The notes under the pieces were generated by a model that saw only the letters and a program-made list of their open reading frames with translations, searched no databases and was not told the origin of the DNA. A stretch of 64,000 nt of DNA from Montifringilla adamsi. Its lineage: Eukaryota; Chordata; Aves; Passeriformes; Passeridae. The DNA is taken from NCBI GenBank assembly GCA_017590115.1, contig JAGGNK010009114.1, positions 21,242,662-21,306,661 of the forward strand, in the 5' to 3' direction. The position numbers were made by a program, and so were the translations under genes. How positions within the stretch are numbered: the first letter of the stretch is position 1; every line of letters begins with the position of its first letter. Below, one piece after another: positions 1-11,196 of the stretch.

Positions 1-1800
1 AGCTGTGAACATTTATATGCTGCTGGCTAAGGATATTAACTGTTTATTAGACAGCTGAAACAGGAGGCACTACATGGATACCGTCAGAGGAAAATGTGTA
101 GTAAACATCCTTAAGTAATAATGCCCAGAGATGTCAAAAAACATTCTTTGTGCTTTGCAACCTACCCTTTTCACTTATAGCACTGTATTTGTTATCCATA
201 ATATCGCTTTGCTGATAGTTTAATTATATTAAACTGTTTTACTAATTGATTACAGAAAAGGATTCTGTTCCAGAAGGACAAATGAAGTACAAGAATTTCT
301 CCTAGTTCTAAATAAAACCTGATTATACTGGAAAAAAAGTACTTTAATTCAGGAACTTGGACAGTTGCTTCCCCTGTGTAAGAGAAGTGGGCATCCTAGA
401 ATGGCAAAACATTAGCCTTTCTTCTTTCCAGGTGCATGGCTATTATTAATGGTACTTTTAAAGGTTGGGGGATTTACATATCTTTATATAAGTTAACATA
501 GGGGTTTTTTATAATCTGCAGCCTGCTTTTTTGATGATACACCTACTTAGTGAGCACAGCAGATCCTCATTAGGGATATCTGGCTTCTACACAATAAGCA
601 ATGCAAAGAAGGATAAAAGATGTGTACTTTGCAAGAGAGTGGCAGTCTCTAGGAAGAGCCAGTGATCTGTGCCCAGTGGAAGATTGCTTCAGGGGCTGAG
701 CAATGAGGGAAAAAAAGAAAATCTCCTCTGAGCTGCTGATTCAAATACAGTCCAATCAGGGGTGACAAAGAGTCATTACTTGCCCCTTTCCTCTGCACAA
801 GGAGTTTATCACAGCAGTTCAATTCTCCATGGACAATTATCATCATTACTAAGAAAACCCTGCCATTTCTCTGGCTGTTTGAGCAAAGGCAAACAGGAAA
901 GCAAATGCAGACTGAAATCAGACTAACTCCCATCAAAAGGTGACTCTTCCATGACTAAAACCCTTTGATAGGGAAGAATGAAGGAAGTTGCATTGCCACT
1001 GCCTGTGTTGGATCTCTGCTGTATTTTTTATTAATCCAAGACATCTCTGCAGAGTCATTAAACCACCCCCATTCTAATTATGCACCGATGATTAAGCAGA
1101 TGTGACACTGAGGGAGGAAAATGTTTGATTAATGATCCAGGTGTCTAACTTTAGAAGATTACATTTAGCAGTGCAAATTTGGGGACAGTCAAGCTAACAG
1201 GAGAGCTTTTGATTTCAGCGTGCCTCAGTAATGTTATCCTGTTAGGATTGTTGGCCACCATGTCAGACAGCACAGAACATTTCCCACTGCTCTCTTCCAA
1301 ACATACATCAACAAACTTGCTGGGCCTTCTGCTCTGTTTTCAGTTTTTTATTATACTTCTTCCATATGAATACTAATTGCTGGAATTGACTATTTTTAAG
1401 TATAACACTCTCCACTTTTGGCTGTGTAAAGAGAGGAGCTCTGCAGGAAAAAAAAATACACTTTGGTTTTTATTTTTTTCATCCATAATTACTAAATGTT
1501 TGCTTGAATATTACATATTTTAGATCAGTTTCTCACATTTCTAATTAACAGTAGATACCTAGTGTCTAGAGATCACTAGGTTTGTGTGAACTGAGGATAA
1601 ATCAGTTCCATAAAAAGCCCAGAGAAGAACAACTTTGCAAAAAGAGGTGACATCCTCGGTGTGAAGCAGCCTGTCCTTCCCAACCCATCATCAGTTGGCA
1701 AGGCTGGGGCGGCATAATGGCCTGAATGGCCTGCCATGCTGGCACCACGCTCCTGAGCACAGGCCAGACACTTCCAGCCAGAAGTGTGTGAATTCCTCTG

Positions 1801-1897
1801 CGGGGAGACTCACGTCTTGGCACTAAAGCCCCGTTCTGCAGCCGGGGATGCCCGAGCAGCGGCTCGTGCTCGAGTCACGCACTGAAGGCACCACGCA
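1801..1897. other. CpG-rich patch in an AT-rich intron
   Basis: About ten CpG dinucleotides fall within roughly 100 bases, while the surrounding kilobases have very few. The patch lies in a broader GC-rich block (about 1600-1980). It is too short to be called a CpG island. It could be an unmethylated regulatory element, an old GC-rich insertion or a local GC-conversion patch. No exon or repeat family is recognised. Confidence 0.4.
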
Positions 1898-2508
1898 GGC
1901 CTGGCACAGGCCTGGCAGGGCTCACACTGCCTTGGGAAAACGGCTAACAGGGAAAGCGCTTCCTAACACTTGAGGGCTTGTATTCACAGAAATTCACCCT
2001 TCCACTGATGCCTCAGGTTTAGCTTTTATGTTTTTCAGATTCTCTGTTGCTTTAGTGTGTAAGTCTGAGCTTCATATTAGGGGATGGTGAGCTCTCTTCA
2101 CAGAGTAGGGAGACAAAACAATTCCTTCTCTAGCTGGGGACCAAGGACAAATGTTCCAAATTTCAGGCCCAAGAGCATGAACAACAGTGGACTATAAGTG
2201 GACAATTAACTCCAATATCCAAATGGACCAGAACTTACAAAAGTGTGAGACCTCAGGACGGGTCGTCCATTTAGTGACCATTTTGGTTCATCTTGGGTGT
2301 AGCCTGGCTGGGCTCTTGTGCTGCCCGAGGTAGATCCATTGAGGACTTCTAATAAACACCTACTTTATTCTTTAACTCCATCTTGGTCAGCCTTCACAAG
2401 GCATCACCACCCAGTTTTAATTGTGTCTGACAGCCTTTTTTGGGCTAAGAGGTCCCCTGAGGCACATCCCAGCATATGGAAGGGCGCAGCTCACAGAAGG
2501 GGAATCTC

Positions 2509-2527
2509 ACACACACACACACCCCCC
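2509..2527. repeat. Short (CA)n/C microsatellite
   Basis: About seven CA dinucleotides run directly into a stretch of seven to eight C residues. Confidence 0.8.
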
Positions 2528-3549
2528 CATTAAAATGTAATTCTCTCCTGCATCCTCCTCCATCTTTACATTGACCTAGGAAATCAGCATCAAATTCTTT
2601 CTCCTGAAGTTCTACTCTCCTCTATTCTTGTTTGAGGAGTTAGAAGTAAAGGTCACCTGAGGCTTTATGCTTTGAAAAGAGGAATCTCTATCAGCAAAGA
2701 CCAGGAACAGACCAGGAATAAAATCAGCCTTTACCAAAGAGCACTGATGAAAATGAATCATCCTTTTGAGTCTGCAGGTGTAAAAGATTTTATTAAATTA
2801 AAAATACAGGGATTAACAATAACAGCCAGTCGTCTGCATGGAGTATTTATGGGGAGAGATTGACAAGCCACACAATTATGCTGCAAAACCCTGATAAACG
2901 AGAATTACAGGGTGGAATGTAAGTGGTATCCCTGAGAATAACTGTGCCAAGAAAAGCAAAAGAAAATGCAGACTAAAGTATTAAAGTACTTCTTAGCAAT
3001 TACTGCTTGTCAGAAACCATTCTTGACCCTTTACTGGTCAAGAGGAATAATCCCCAATCATCTACTCTGCCATTAAAGCATAGAAAAACAACTAAACCAG
3101 AGATTAACATGATATTTATCTTTGCATATTTACTTCCCTTAAGGAAAATGTTCGTATGAATCTTGAACAATTTCCCTCTTTTCTAATAGTGAAAAACTGT
3201 CAATATTTAAGCAGCATTCCCACCTTTTATGAAATATTTTTTCCTGATAGACATCAGGTAGATTCTCCAGCACATATGCCAAGCACAATCCATCCTTCAG
3301 ATGGTCTGAACAAAGCCCAACCAACAGCAAATCCTCCAACATCTTGGTTATTTACACATAAAACAACAAATAATTAATTCAGAAATCATTCACTGACAGA
3401 GTAATAGATTATATTTTTCATTTAGATGCAATTTAGTCTAGGTTATTAACATATCTCCTTTAACGTTTAGATATTGTACTCCCTCCTGTAGCAAGAAAAA
3501 AATGTTAGCAGACTTCCACCAAGAGAAGCAGATAATGTATATTACTTAC

Positions 3550-3644
3550 AAAAGTTGTGTTTTCCAGTAATAATGTAGTTGTATTTGTTTCTACATTCAG
3601 TTCAACAACATGTCCATTCCTGGTTTTATACACCACTGCTGTAT
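3550..3644 (-). CDS. DPP10: DPP10 coding exon (human exon 4 equivalent)
   Basis: This 95-bp internal exon supplies the last two bases of the Asp codon begun in the previous exon, then 31 codons from T-A-V-V-Y-K to L-E-N-T-T-F, ending in phase 0. The segments VVYKTRNGHVVELNVETN and TTLLLENTTF match the first beta-propeller strands of DPP10 (about human residues 92-122, from memory). The minus-strand acceptor reads TTTCTTTGTCATTGCAG and the donor TTTT|GTAAGTAA, both close to consensus. NTT sequons occur at ETNTT and ENTTF. An NDT sequon is created at the junction with the preceding exon, whose last full codon is Asn. Compared with human DPP10 as I remember it, changes are conservative apart from an Asp-to-Ala after the NDT. 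The next exon, which should begin VTFKASRHS, is not in the window. Confidence 0.96.
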
Positions 3645-6600
3645 CTGCAATGACAAAGAAATTAGCAGTTAGCAAACACACTGAGAATTTAATAACTCTG
3701 TGGAGAGAACCAGTATGTTAAATTAATTATTCTCATTACTACAAACAAATAAGGCAGAAGTTTTGTTGATTTGCTTCATGAGCTTCAAAATTACCAGTTT
3801 ATGCCCTACAGAATCCTCCCCTAATTCGATACATCTATGATTTTGCCATATAGCAAAGTAAAGTTTTGCAAAAAAAAACAAAAGATTCTGTTGGACATCA
3901 TATTCACATCTCTTTAGAAGTTATTCCAACAAAACTTCTGTACTGGTCTGTATTTCTGGTGCCTGGATGGACAAAGTTATGACTATTTTAAGACAGTCCA
4001 TATTCTGTTGATTCATGCTGGGCTGCAGAATACTGAATTTTCTTGAGAACTGAATGTCAGCAAAGGAAGGTAAAGCAAAATAGGTCCATTTGCAAAACAT
4101 TTAAAACACTGTGGGATGAACTTTTGCAACTTTTTCCTTTTTCCACTCACTTGATTGATCATTTCTTGCAAGAAAAAGAATCTGGCACACCTCAAGAAAA
4201 AAACAAAGAAATCTGAAATTAATTGGGATTTCTATGAAAAATACTTTGTATTTTCTTGTACCAAAACATGCAAAATTACCAAGAAATACAAAATTACTAC
4301 TTCAGCCTTGAGTTAAAAATAAAAAATCCCCAATTTTCCACTGTTTGTTGCAATATAGAATAGAGTGCTGATTCTCTCAGATTATTTAAAATCCATGTAA
4401 GAGATTTCTACTTAATTAAATGAAACAATTTTATTATAACAATGTAAAAAGCATAAGAAAAGTTCTACATTAAGCCTAAAGGAAACATAAAATAACTTCC
4501 CTGATCCTCAGTAATGTCTGAGAAATTAATTACAAATCCCTGAATTTTATCAAGTGGGAAGTAAACATGACTGGAGAAAAAGGTTATGCTATCATTAAAA
4601 AGTGCTTTGCTTTTTCAGAAAAATGTAGCTCTATTTTAATTGACTCCACAGCAACTCAAGACATCCAGCAATAGTGAATGTCCTCTGGTATGTTCTGTAA
4701 AATTAATGAAGCCTCATTTGAAGGGCTTACTAAGCTATTTTAGGGCCGTGGCTGGGAAGTGGGGTGGGATTGATGGAGTTTAGGACAGTATTATTAGAGC
4801 TGCTTTTAGGAAGGCAAACCAGATTGTGGAGTGTGGAATTACCAGCAGCTCCTTTTAAAGAGAATATATTTCAAATATTCATTTTGAATAAAAAGGAACA
4901 GCACCTCATAGACAGTTATTTGGCTTCAGGTTACCAATTACAGAACATGGCTGTTTCTGCAGCTTCCTTTAGGCTATTTTGCTTTTATTCTTTTAGGAAC
5001 CCCAGCACAGGAAATCTCCAATGACATTGGATCACTGTGCTGAGTATTATAGAAAAAAAAGAAATTGTCTGGATAAAGAGCTGCCCCTAGTTATGACTGA
5101 ACCATATTGTGACAAATGGCATAAATGACCCAGAGACACTGAAGTGCTCCAAACCATGCATTTTGACCCCACAGGTGATACTCATGTGCTAAAATCCAAA
5201 TGAGTACAGAATGTTACTCCTTCTCATTTATGCACTCTCCTACAAGTCATTTGCCAACAGGATTTATAGCACTGTGCCTCATTAACTAATCCTACCAAAA
5301 CAAATTGACTCAAATATAAAAAAGAACTTTCCCTTAAAATTCCTAAGAGGACCAAAAATAAAATACACAGTCCTAAGGCTCTTATTGCAAGTCCTTCACA
5401 AGGTGTGGAACAACATTTGGAATGGCAAATACTGTGAGAGACATAAATTGAAAGCCTTTGTTCTAAAGTTAGAAGAAAATTTACTCAATCAACCGGAACA
5501 GAAGACTGAGTCAGACCTCTTGAAAAGCCAGGCTTTACTGGGCAGTAATTACACTTCTCTTTGAACTTGGATTCAGTAGTTAGCTCCTGAAGGGCATAAA
5601 TCAAATGAATGCTTGCAAAATGCAAGGTGGTTTGCAGGTAAAAGATTATATAAAAATCCCATGTAAACACAGAGCATAACAGTCTTCAAAAGTAATCATA
5701 TTAATTAATATGGAAGTCCCATTCCAATCAATATTTTTTCAGGCTGGATAATGTGATAGTTGATGGCCACATCACATGATTTTTTTTCATTGATAGCTCA
5801 AATGTTAACTAAGAGCCAGAAACATACTTTTTGTTGAAAGTTTTGATACCTAGAGTCAGAAATGCTACAAAAGAGAACAATACCTAGTCCTTAGCCTCAT
5901 CCATTTGTACAGCTGATGGATTTGTTCTGTTTATTATCCTGATGCCTTCACCACAAGAAGGTTCAGGGACCTCTGACACTTCACAAAGACATTCAGTGAA
6001 GTAGAGTTCTTAATTCAAAGAAATTCTCATTTAATTTGAAACAAACAGTAGTGTCATGTGAAAAGCTCTCAGCTGGGCACAAATTGCAGCCCTGAGGAGC
6101 CATATTATTGATCTGAGGACATCACCAGAATAAAAAGCATCCTGTCTGAAGCAAAGGAGAATGTGAGGAAGCTTCTGTAAATAAGACGCATTATCGAGTC
6201 ACCAGCCCTGGATGCTGCACAGAAAAACAGCCTTGAAAACAACTGAGTGAAAATTTCCTAATTGTAATAGTTCTCAAATTTCTGAAAAGTTTGGAAACTG
6301 CAGAGCATTGAATAACTGATTAATTTATTCTGTTTTACCAAAACACAAAGACAGACAACCAAGGGTCTGAATGTAAGTTATCCTGACATCGGTACCAAAG
6401 AAAATAATGGCACTATAAATCCAGGATTCTTCCCACAAAAATAATGGCTGGCAATATAATTAACACCTAACAGCACTTTACAGAACATAGATCTTGTTAA
6501 AAAAATTTGAGAATGTGATATTTGATAGAGGCAACTCTACTGAAACTGTGTATTGGGTTTTCATCCAAGGTATTTGATTTATTTTATGACATCCAAAGAT

Positions 6601-9040
6601 TACATTAAACAGAATTAATGGGAAACACATTAGGAGGATTAAAAACAGTATCACTAAAAAAAATAAAGAGGTAGACAGGGTTATTATACACAACTATCTT
6701 TGGGAAAATTGATTCCACCTTGATTTTGACCTTATTTCTAAGGCTGACAGAGAAGGAGGCTGCCAAGTGGACACACACCTCTGCAGGACAACTTGATGCT
6801 CAACAGGTTCTCTACAACTTATTTAGCTTTCACAAAGAACACAACATTTAAAAATTATTACATGAAAACAAACTCAGACAAAATTCTGGGATTTTCACAG
6901 CAGAATAAATTCACCTTAGTCAGTAATGTCCTCTTACAGAATTGTACTAGCTGCAGGATCAAAAGTAATGTATTTTATCATTGCAAGGCTAAATGTCCAA
7001 ATTCTTATGCTATTGTATGTTTTTAAAAGTAAATAATTTCATCATCTGCCCTATCTCTAGGCAAAGAACATGGAATATATGTTCTGCTGAAATTATTAAT
7101 CCATACATTTTAAATTACAGCTTGGATGTATATATAAATATAGCCCTCAATGACAGCACTATTACATAAATACAGCACCATGATAATCTCAAGTATTTTT
7201 TAAAATAAAAGCAGTATTATTATAAATGGCTTCACTAAGACTATTGTTTCTGGTTTAGGTTCAACACTGCTAAGGGTTTTGTTTAAGATCAGGGTATGAG
7301 TTGGCAGGAAATGCAGCTCTGCACTGTGCCTGGCATAATATAAATTGTTCCTGGGAATGTCAAAGTACAGGCAAACTATCATAAAATGAAAAGAAATCAA
7401 TGTAAAACTTTTCCTACTTGACAAGCAGCTTGACCCCCATCAATTCTGCAATAATTTCTTTACCTCCATTTATAAAATTTACCCCCATTTATTGACTTGA
7501 CAACACAATACCACGTCCTAAATGCTACAGATTTTCTTTGTAGCACTCACAGTTACACATGGTATGTTCAAAAAAACAATCCAGGCCCTTGTAAATTCTA
7601 ATGAAAAATCCTATATTGTTTAGGGGGAAAATGGAGTAAATTCCAGCCTTAAGTACATCCCCATCACTGCAAATCATACCTGAATTGTTCTAGTGCAAGA
7701 ATTTGGGCCAGGGCCTTTCAAAATTTATCTTTCTGACAGGAGGACACTGAATAGTGGTGGTTTATTTGAAGAGCTTAAACTCTAGTTTCACGTGTCACTG
7801 CAATTAAGCAACTCATCTTGTTATTTAAATGACACAGACTGAGTTGAAAGGACACACTACCACACACTTTCAAATCTCTTGAATTTCAGTCCAGTGTTCT
7901 CTTCACTTTCACATCAGGATTGAGCCGACTTTTATTATTTGGAAGTCTTCCTGTTTTATTGGTGGTATTTTCATCTTTAGACTTGTATGTGACACAAAAA
8001 GCTCCAGGTTTCTAATCATGTTTATTACTTTTCTGCCATGGAGTAACTCCAAGAGTCTGCGTTGCACTTAGAAAGATCCAACAGCCTCAGGAACAAGTGG
8101 GGCTTCCTTGATGAAGTATGAAAGCAGGATTCCTGCCTCGGATAAATAAGAATTTATGAAAATATAGAGAGCCATCATAGGCTCACTAAAGCCACAGAAC
8201 TTAGATTACTGAATCTGAGCCTCCACTATCCTGTGCATATTTCATTTTAGCCAGGCAAGACTTGCATTTCTACTTGTCTGTTCCATTCTCAGAGGTTTAA
8301 ACAATGATTTTTCACCTATGAATACACATTGAATTATTCTTTAGCCTCAAATACTCATCATGGCAACCCAAGCTTATTATAAAACTAAAACCTGCATAGC
8401 CTGTAAATCTACATTGCCATCATGTTCCCTGAGATTATTCACATTAATCTCTGCAGCTGCTAGCATTGACAAGGAGCAACAGAATTAACAGCATTTCTCT
8501 GCATGCAAAAAAACCTGATTCTTACTAAATTCACAGTACAGTTACTGTACATTTAGTTTGCCAAACAAAAGTTCGGTAAAATATTTGTGAGGTTTTTATT
8601 ACTTGTTGATAATAAGGTTTATTTCATGGTAACTTGTGTGGATTGATCAGTTTCAACGGGTACAGGCCAAGACCAGCTTGCTAGAACCTGACTCAAAAGT
8701 GGTTTAGAATTTACTAATACTGATATTGAATGATTTGACGAAAAAACTGCTTTATAAAGAAGGTACACAGACTGCTAATTGCTGGATATTTGCACAGAGC
8801 ACTGTAAATCAGCCTAAGCTAATTGTCCAAAGGAGATCTGCACTCAGGCAGTTTTGTGCATAGAAACCACTGGGTATTAAGGCAATTTATCAAACAGTCT
8901 TGAGAGAGCAAGTAGCTTCTAAAAAGTGAAGGGAAGAGAAGGAAATAATTCAGGCAATGCTGAAAATCTCTTCCATAATACCTAGAATAAGGAGGCCTCA
9001 GGGTAGTCTTCTGAAATTGCTGACAGTGTTAACCTGAAGA
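3645..9040. other. Intronic stretch with no recognised element
   Basis: This is unique-looking AT-rich sequence. There is no TE terminal sequence, no long tandem repeat and no convincing exon. A moderately GC-balanced block near 6050-6240 carries few simple repeats and could be a conserved noncoding element, but that cannot be judged without alignment. Open frames such as 6478-6693 minus and 6793-7026 plus are low-complexity AT-rich and are not credited. Confidence 0.7.
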
Positions 9041-9122
9041 TTGCTAATGCTTGTTTTCCCACTGAAAATATTTACTAAATTTTAGTTTGTTTAGCTAAAA
9101 TTCTGCTTTGCAGCATTAGCAA
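9041..9122. repeat. Nested inverted repeat (stem-loop) of about 82 bp
   Basis: The outer arms are a perfect 11-bp inverted repeat, TTGCTAATGCT at 9041-9051 and AGCATTAGCAA at 9112-9122. Inside lies a second perfect 8-bp pair, AATTTTAG at 9078-9085 and CTAAAATT at 9095-9102, around a 9-base loop. The arms between the two pairs are unequal, so it is not a clean pre-miRNA hairpin. It could be a decayed miniature transposon or a structured intronic element. No family is recognised. Confidence 0.6.
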
Positions 9123-9239
9123 GTCAGAGTCCTCCTCTTCCTTATATTTTATGTTTTTTTCAAATGCAAACAAGCAAGAAGGTTGATACCTTGCAGACAA
9201 CACACATGTCAATCAGCCTGTGCTGTACACAGCATTATT

Positions 9240-9400
9240 AGAACTGCAGATGGCATTTCATCAAATTGATTATAGAAAATGTCATGCTAATTAAAATAGA
9301 GAATGCTTTCTGATTTAATAAACAGGGGGTACTAGACAATTCTTTGTCTAATGAAGTGTTTTCTAATTAAATAGTCATTTACAAAGATATTAGAGATACA
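9240..9400. promoter_or_regulatory. Candidate AT-rich regulatory block with paired SOX-like site
   Basis: The block contains several TAATTA/TTAATT-type homeodomain cores and the inverted pair GACAA-TTCT-TTGTC at 9335-9348. That pair resembles two facing SOX half-sites. Such motifs are short and common in AT-rich DNA, so this is a suggestion only. Confidence 0.2.
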
Positions 9401-11066
9401 GACCAAATTGCAATGTGTTACTAAAGTCACGCGTCAGCTGAGCAAGATTTCCACTGCTCTTCTAAAAGGTCAGGCTGTTAGTAATGCTCTCAAGACAAAA
9501 ATTATTCTGGACTAGTTTTATAATGCAATGTACTCTTGGAATGTGCTCCTCCAGACAATCCTTTAGTATATAGAAGATTTAGAAGATGGCTTGCAAAGTT
9601 GTACACACAGGCAATTCCTGTTCTTTCTGATCCCTACTTCCTTTTCCCATCTATGCCCAATGCAAACAAGCCAAAAACCAGACAGAGATCTTACGGTGCA
9701 GCAGCTAGAGGAATGGAGGTGGCACAGTGAGAGTAGCACCCTGCCAGGCACAAATGAATTAGCTCTGCTCTTCCTACCTTCTTGAACTTCAGAATGAAGT
9801 GGCCAGGCATGGACTGACCTAGAAAATTCAAATTTCCATCCATACTCAATGTATCTTCCTCTTTTCCTAATCTGGTCATTGGTTTGCAAAGCAAGTCAAG
9901 CTCAATTCATGCCAATTTTCAGTGGACCCAGTTACTTTAGCATATTGATGTATGAAAATCTTCAATTCTGCTCAACAGCCAATATTCATTTATGAAATCC
10001 TTTTCTTCCCTGTCATGCAGCTGCACAGGATCACACCTCAGTATCACACTGTCCCCATGCCCACCACTTCAGACAGAACAGAGGGACCAGACAGCTCCTG
10101 AATATTAACAAATCCACTGGGAGATTGATTTACAGGAAAAAAAAAACAAAAAACCAACAGTGAAATATATAGTGCAGTTGAGCAGTCGAGCCAAGCCTCT
10201 GGAGTTTGAAAGATGAGGAAAAATTCACTGCAGAGCTGTGGGAGGCAAGAAGGAGGACAGTGACCAGCAGCCACAGGTCGTTATGTCTGTGACAAGCTCA
10301 GCTGGAAGAACATCACTGTCTGCTGCCTAAGTTCACTTCTAGACATGTTGGAAAGATGGAAACACAAGGGAATTACTTCACAAAGGCAACAAAGACAGAG
10401 ACAGATAAATTGAAATGCAGGTGACCACAAAGAATGCAGCTGAATAAAGCTGCAGCCACTGTCCTGGGGCTCCACCCAGACATGTCCTGCAATCCAGGTG
10501 TGCTGTCAGCTCAGCAAAACTAAACCATATATTCCTCTATTCTGCTATGTATTGCATTGGCAATGGAAAGCTGTTCTAATTTAGAAATTTCCAAGTTTTT
10601 CCAGGAAGTTTATTAAATCACTCACAGCTTAAGTTGTAACTGTTTGAGGGCTTTGGTCCTGCTATCCCTGGCACAGAGCACCAACAGCTTGTGGAAGATA
10701 TTTCTTCTCCAGTCTTCCTGGATGAACAAATTGTCATGCATTTCTCTTCTGCTGCCCTGGCACTCTGCTTGGCAGTGAGCAGAGCACTTTTACATGGATC
10801 TGCTCACTCAAAACTTCTCAAATCAAGGCTGCCCCAGAAGGGTCTGTCTCATTTTCTCTTTCAAGAGCACACTCAATATCACAGCTACATCTGAGCTTCA
10901 GCTTTCCAAAATCACAATCTGAAAGCAAGATGCTGACATTGTTTAAGGAATTGTCTATCAGTTAAAAAAAGTTGAAAGAAAATAAGAGTTGTGCCATAAT
11001 TATTCTCCAAGAAGAATTAAAAGTCTCTCTCATTTTAGAACACAACTGGTCAAAGCACTACAAAAT
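9401..11066. other. Intronic stretch with no recognised element
   Basis: This is mixed AT-rich sequence with a slightly more GC-balanced zone at about 10040-10500. Overlapping open frames of 64-108 codons near 9536-9894 occur on both strands and in several frames, which points to chance openness rather than a gene. No repeat family is identified. Confidence 0.65.
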
Positions 11067-11088
11067 AAAAAAAAACAAAAAAAAAAAC

Positions 11089-11119
<31 letters not shown>

Positions 11120-11144
11120 CAAAGAAAAAAAAAAGAAAATGCAA
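11067..11144. repeat. A-rich low-complexity tract
   Basis: This is nearly pure adenine, interrupted by single C and G residues, with an uninterrupted A run of about 27 bases near 11091-11117. It could be a retroposed poly(A) tail, but no LINE or gene-derived sequence is recognisable just upstream. The lysine-rich open frames that cross it are artefacts of AAA/AAG codons. Confidence 0.9.
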
Positions 11145-11196
11145 CATAAATGGGAGTGTGTCAGCATAAATGGGAGTGTGTCAGCATAAATGGGAG
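11145..11196. repeat. 20-bp minisatellite, 2.6 copies
   Basis: The unit CATAAATGGGAGTGTGTCAG occurs perfectly at 11145-11164 and 11165-11184, then partially (12 bases) at 11185-11196. It lies directly beside the A-rich tract. Perfect identity suggests a recent or length-variable array. Confidence 0.95.

Larger units (their letters stand above)
1..3549 (-). other. DPP10: Part of the DPP10 intron downstream of the 3550-3644 exon
   Basis: This is the donor-side portion of the next intron, beginning GTAAGTAATATAC at 3549 on the minus strand. The DNA is AT-rich and mostly unique. It includes a GC- and CpG-rich patch near 1801-1897 and a short CA/C run near 2509-2527. Open frames here (for example 649-936 minus and 2318-2533 plus) show no recognisable domain and are taken as chance. 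I see no exon of the next DPP10 segment. Confidence 0.85.

Noticed and set aside
9536..9894. Overlapping open frames of 64-108 codons
   Set aside because: They overlap in several frames on both strands, which reflects a local lack of stop codons and not coding constraint.
10972..11189. Lysine-rich open frames
   Set aside because: They are translations of the A-rich tract and the 20-bp minisatellite.
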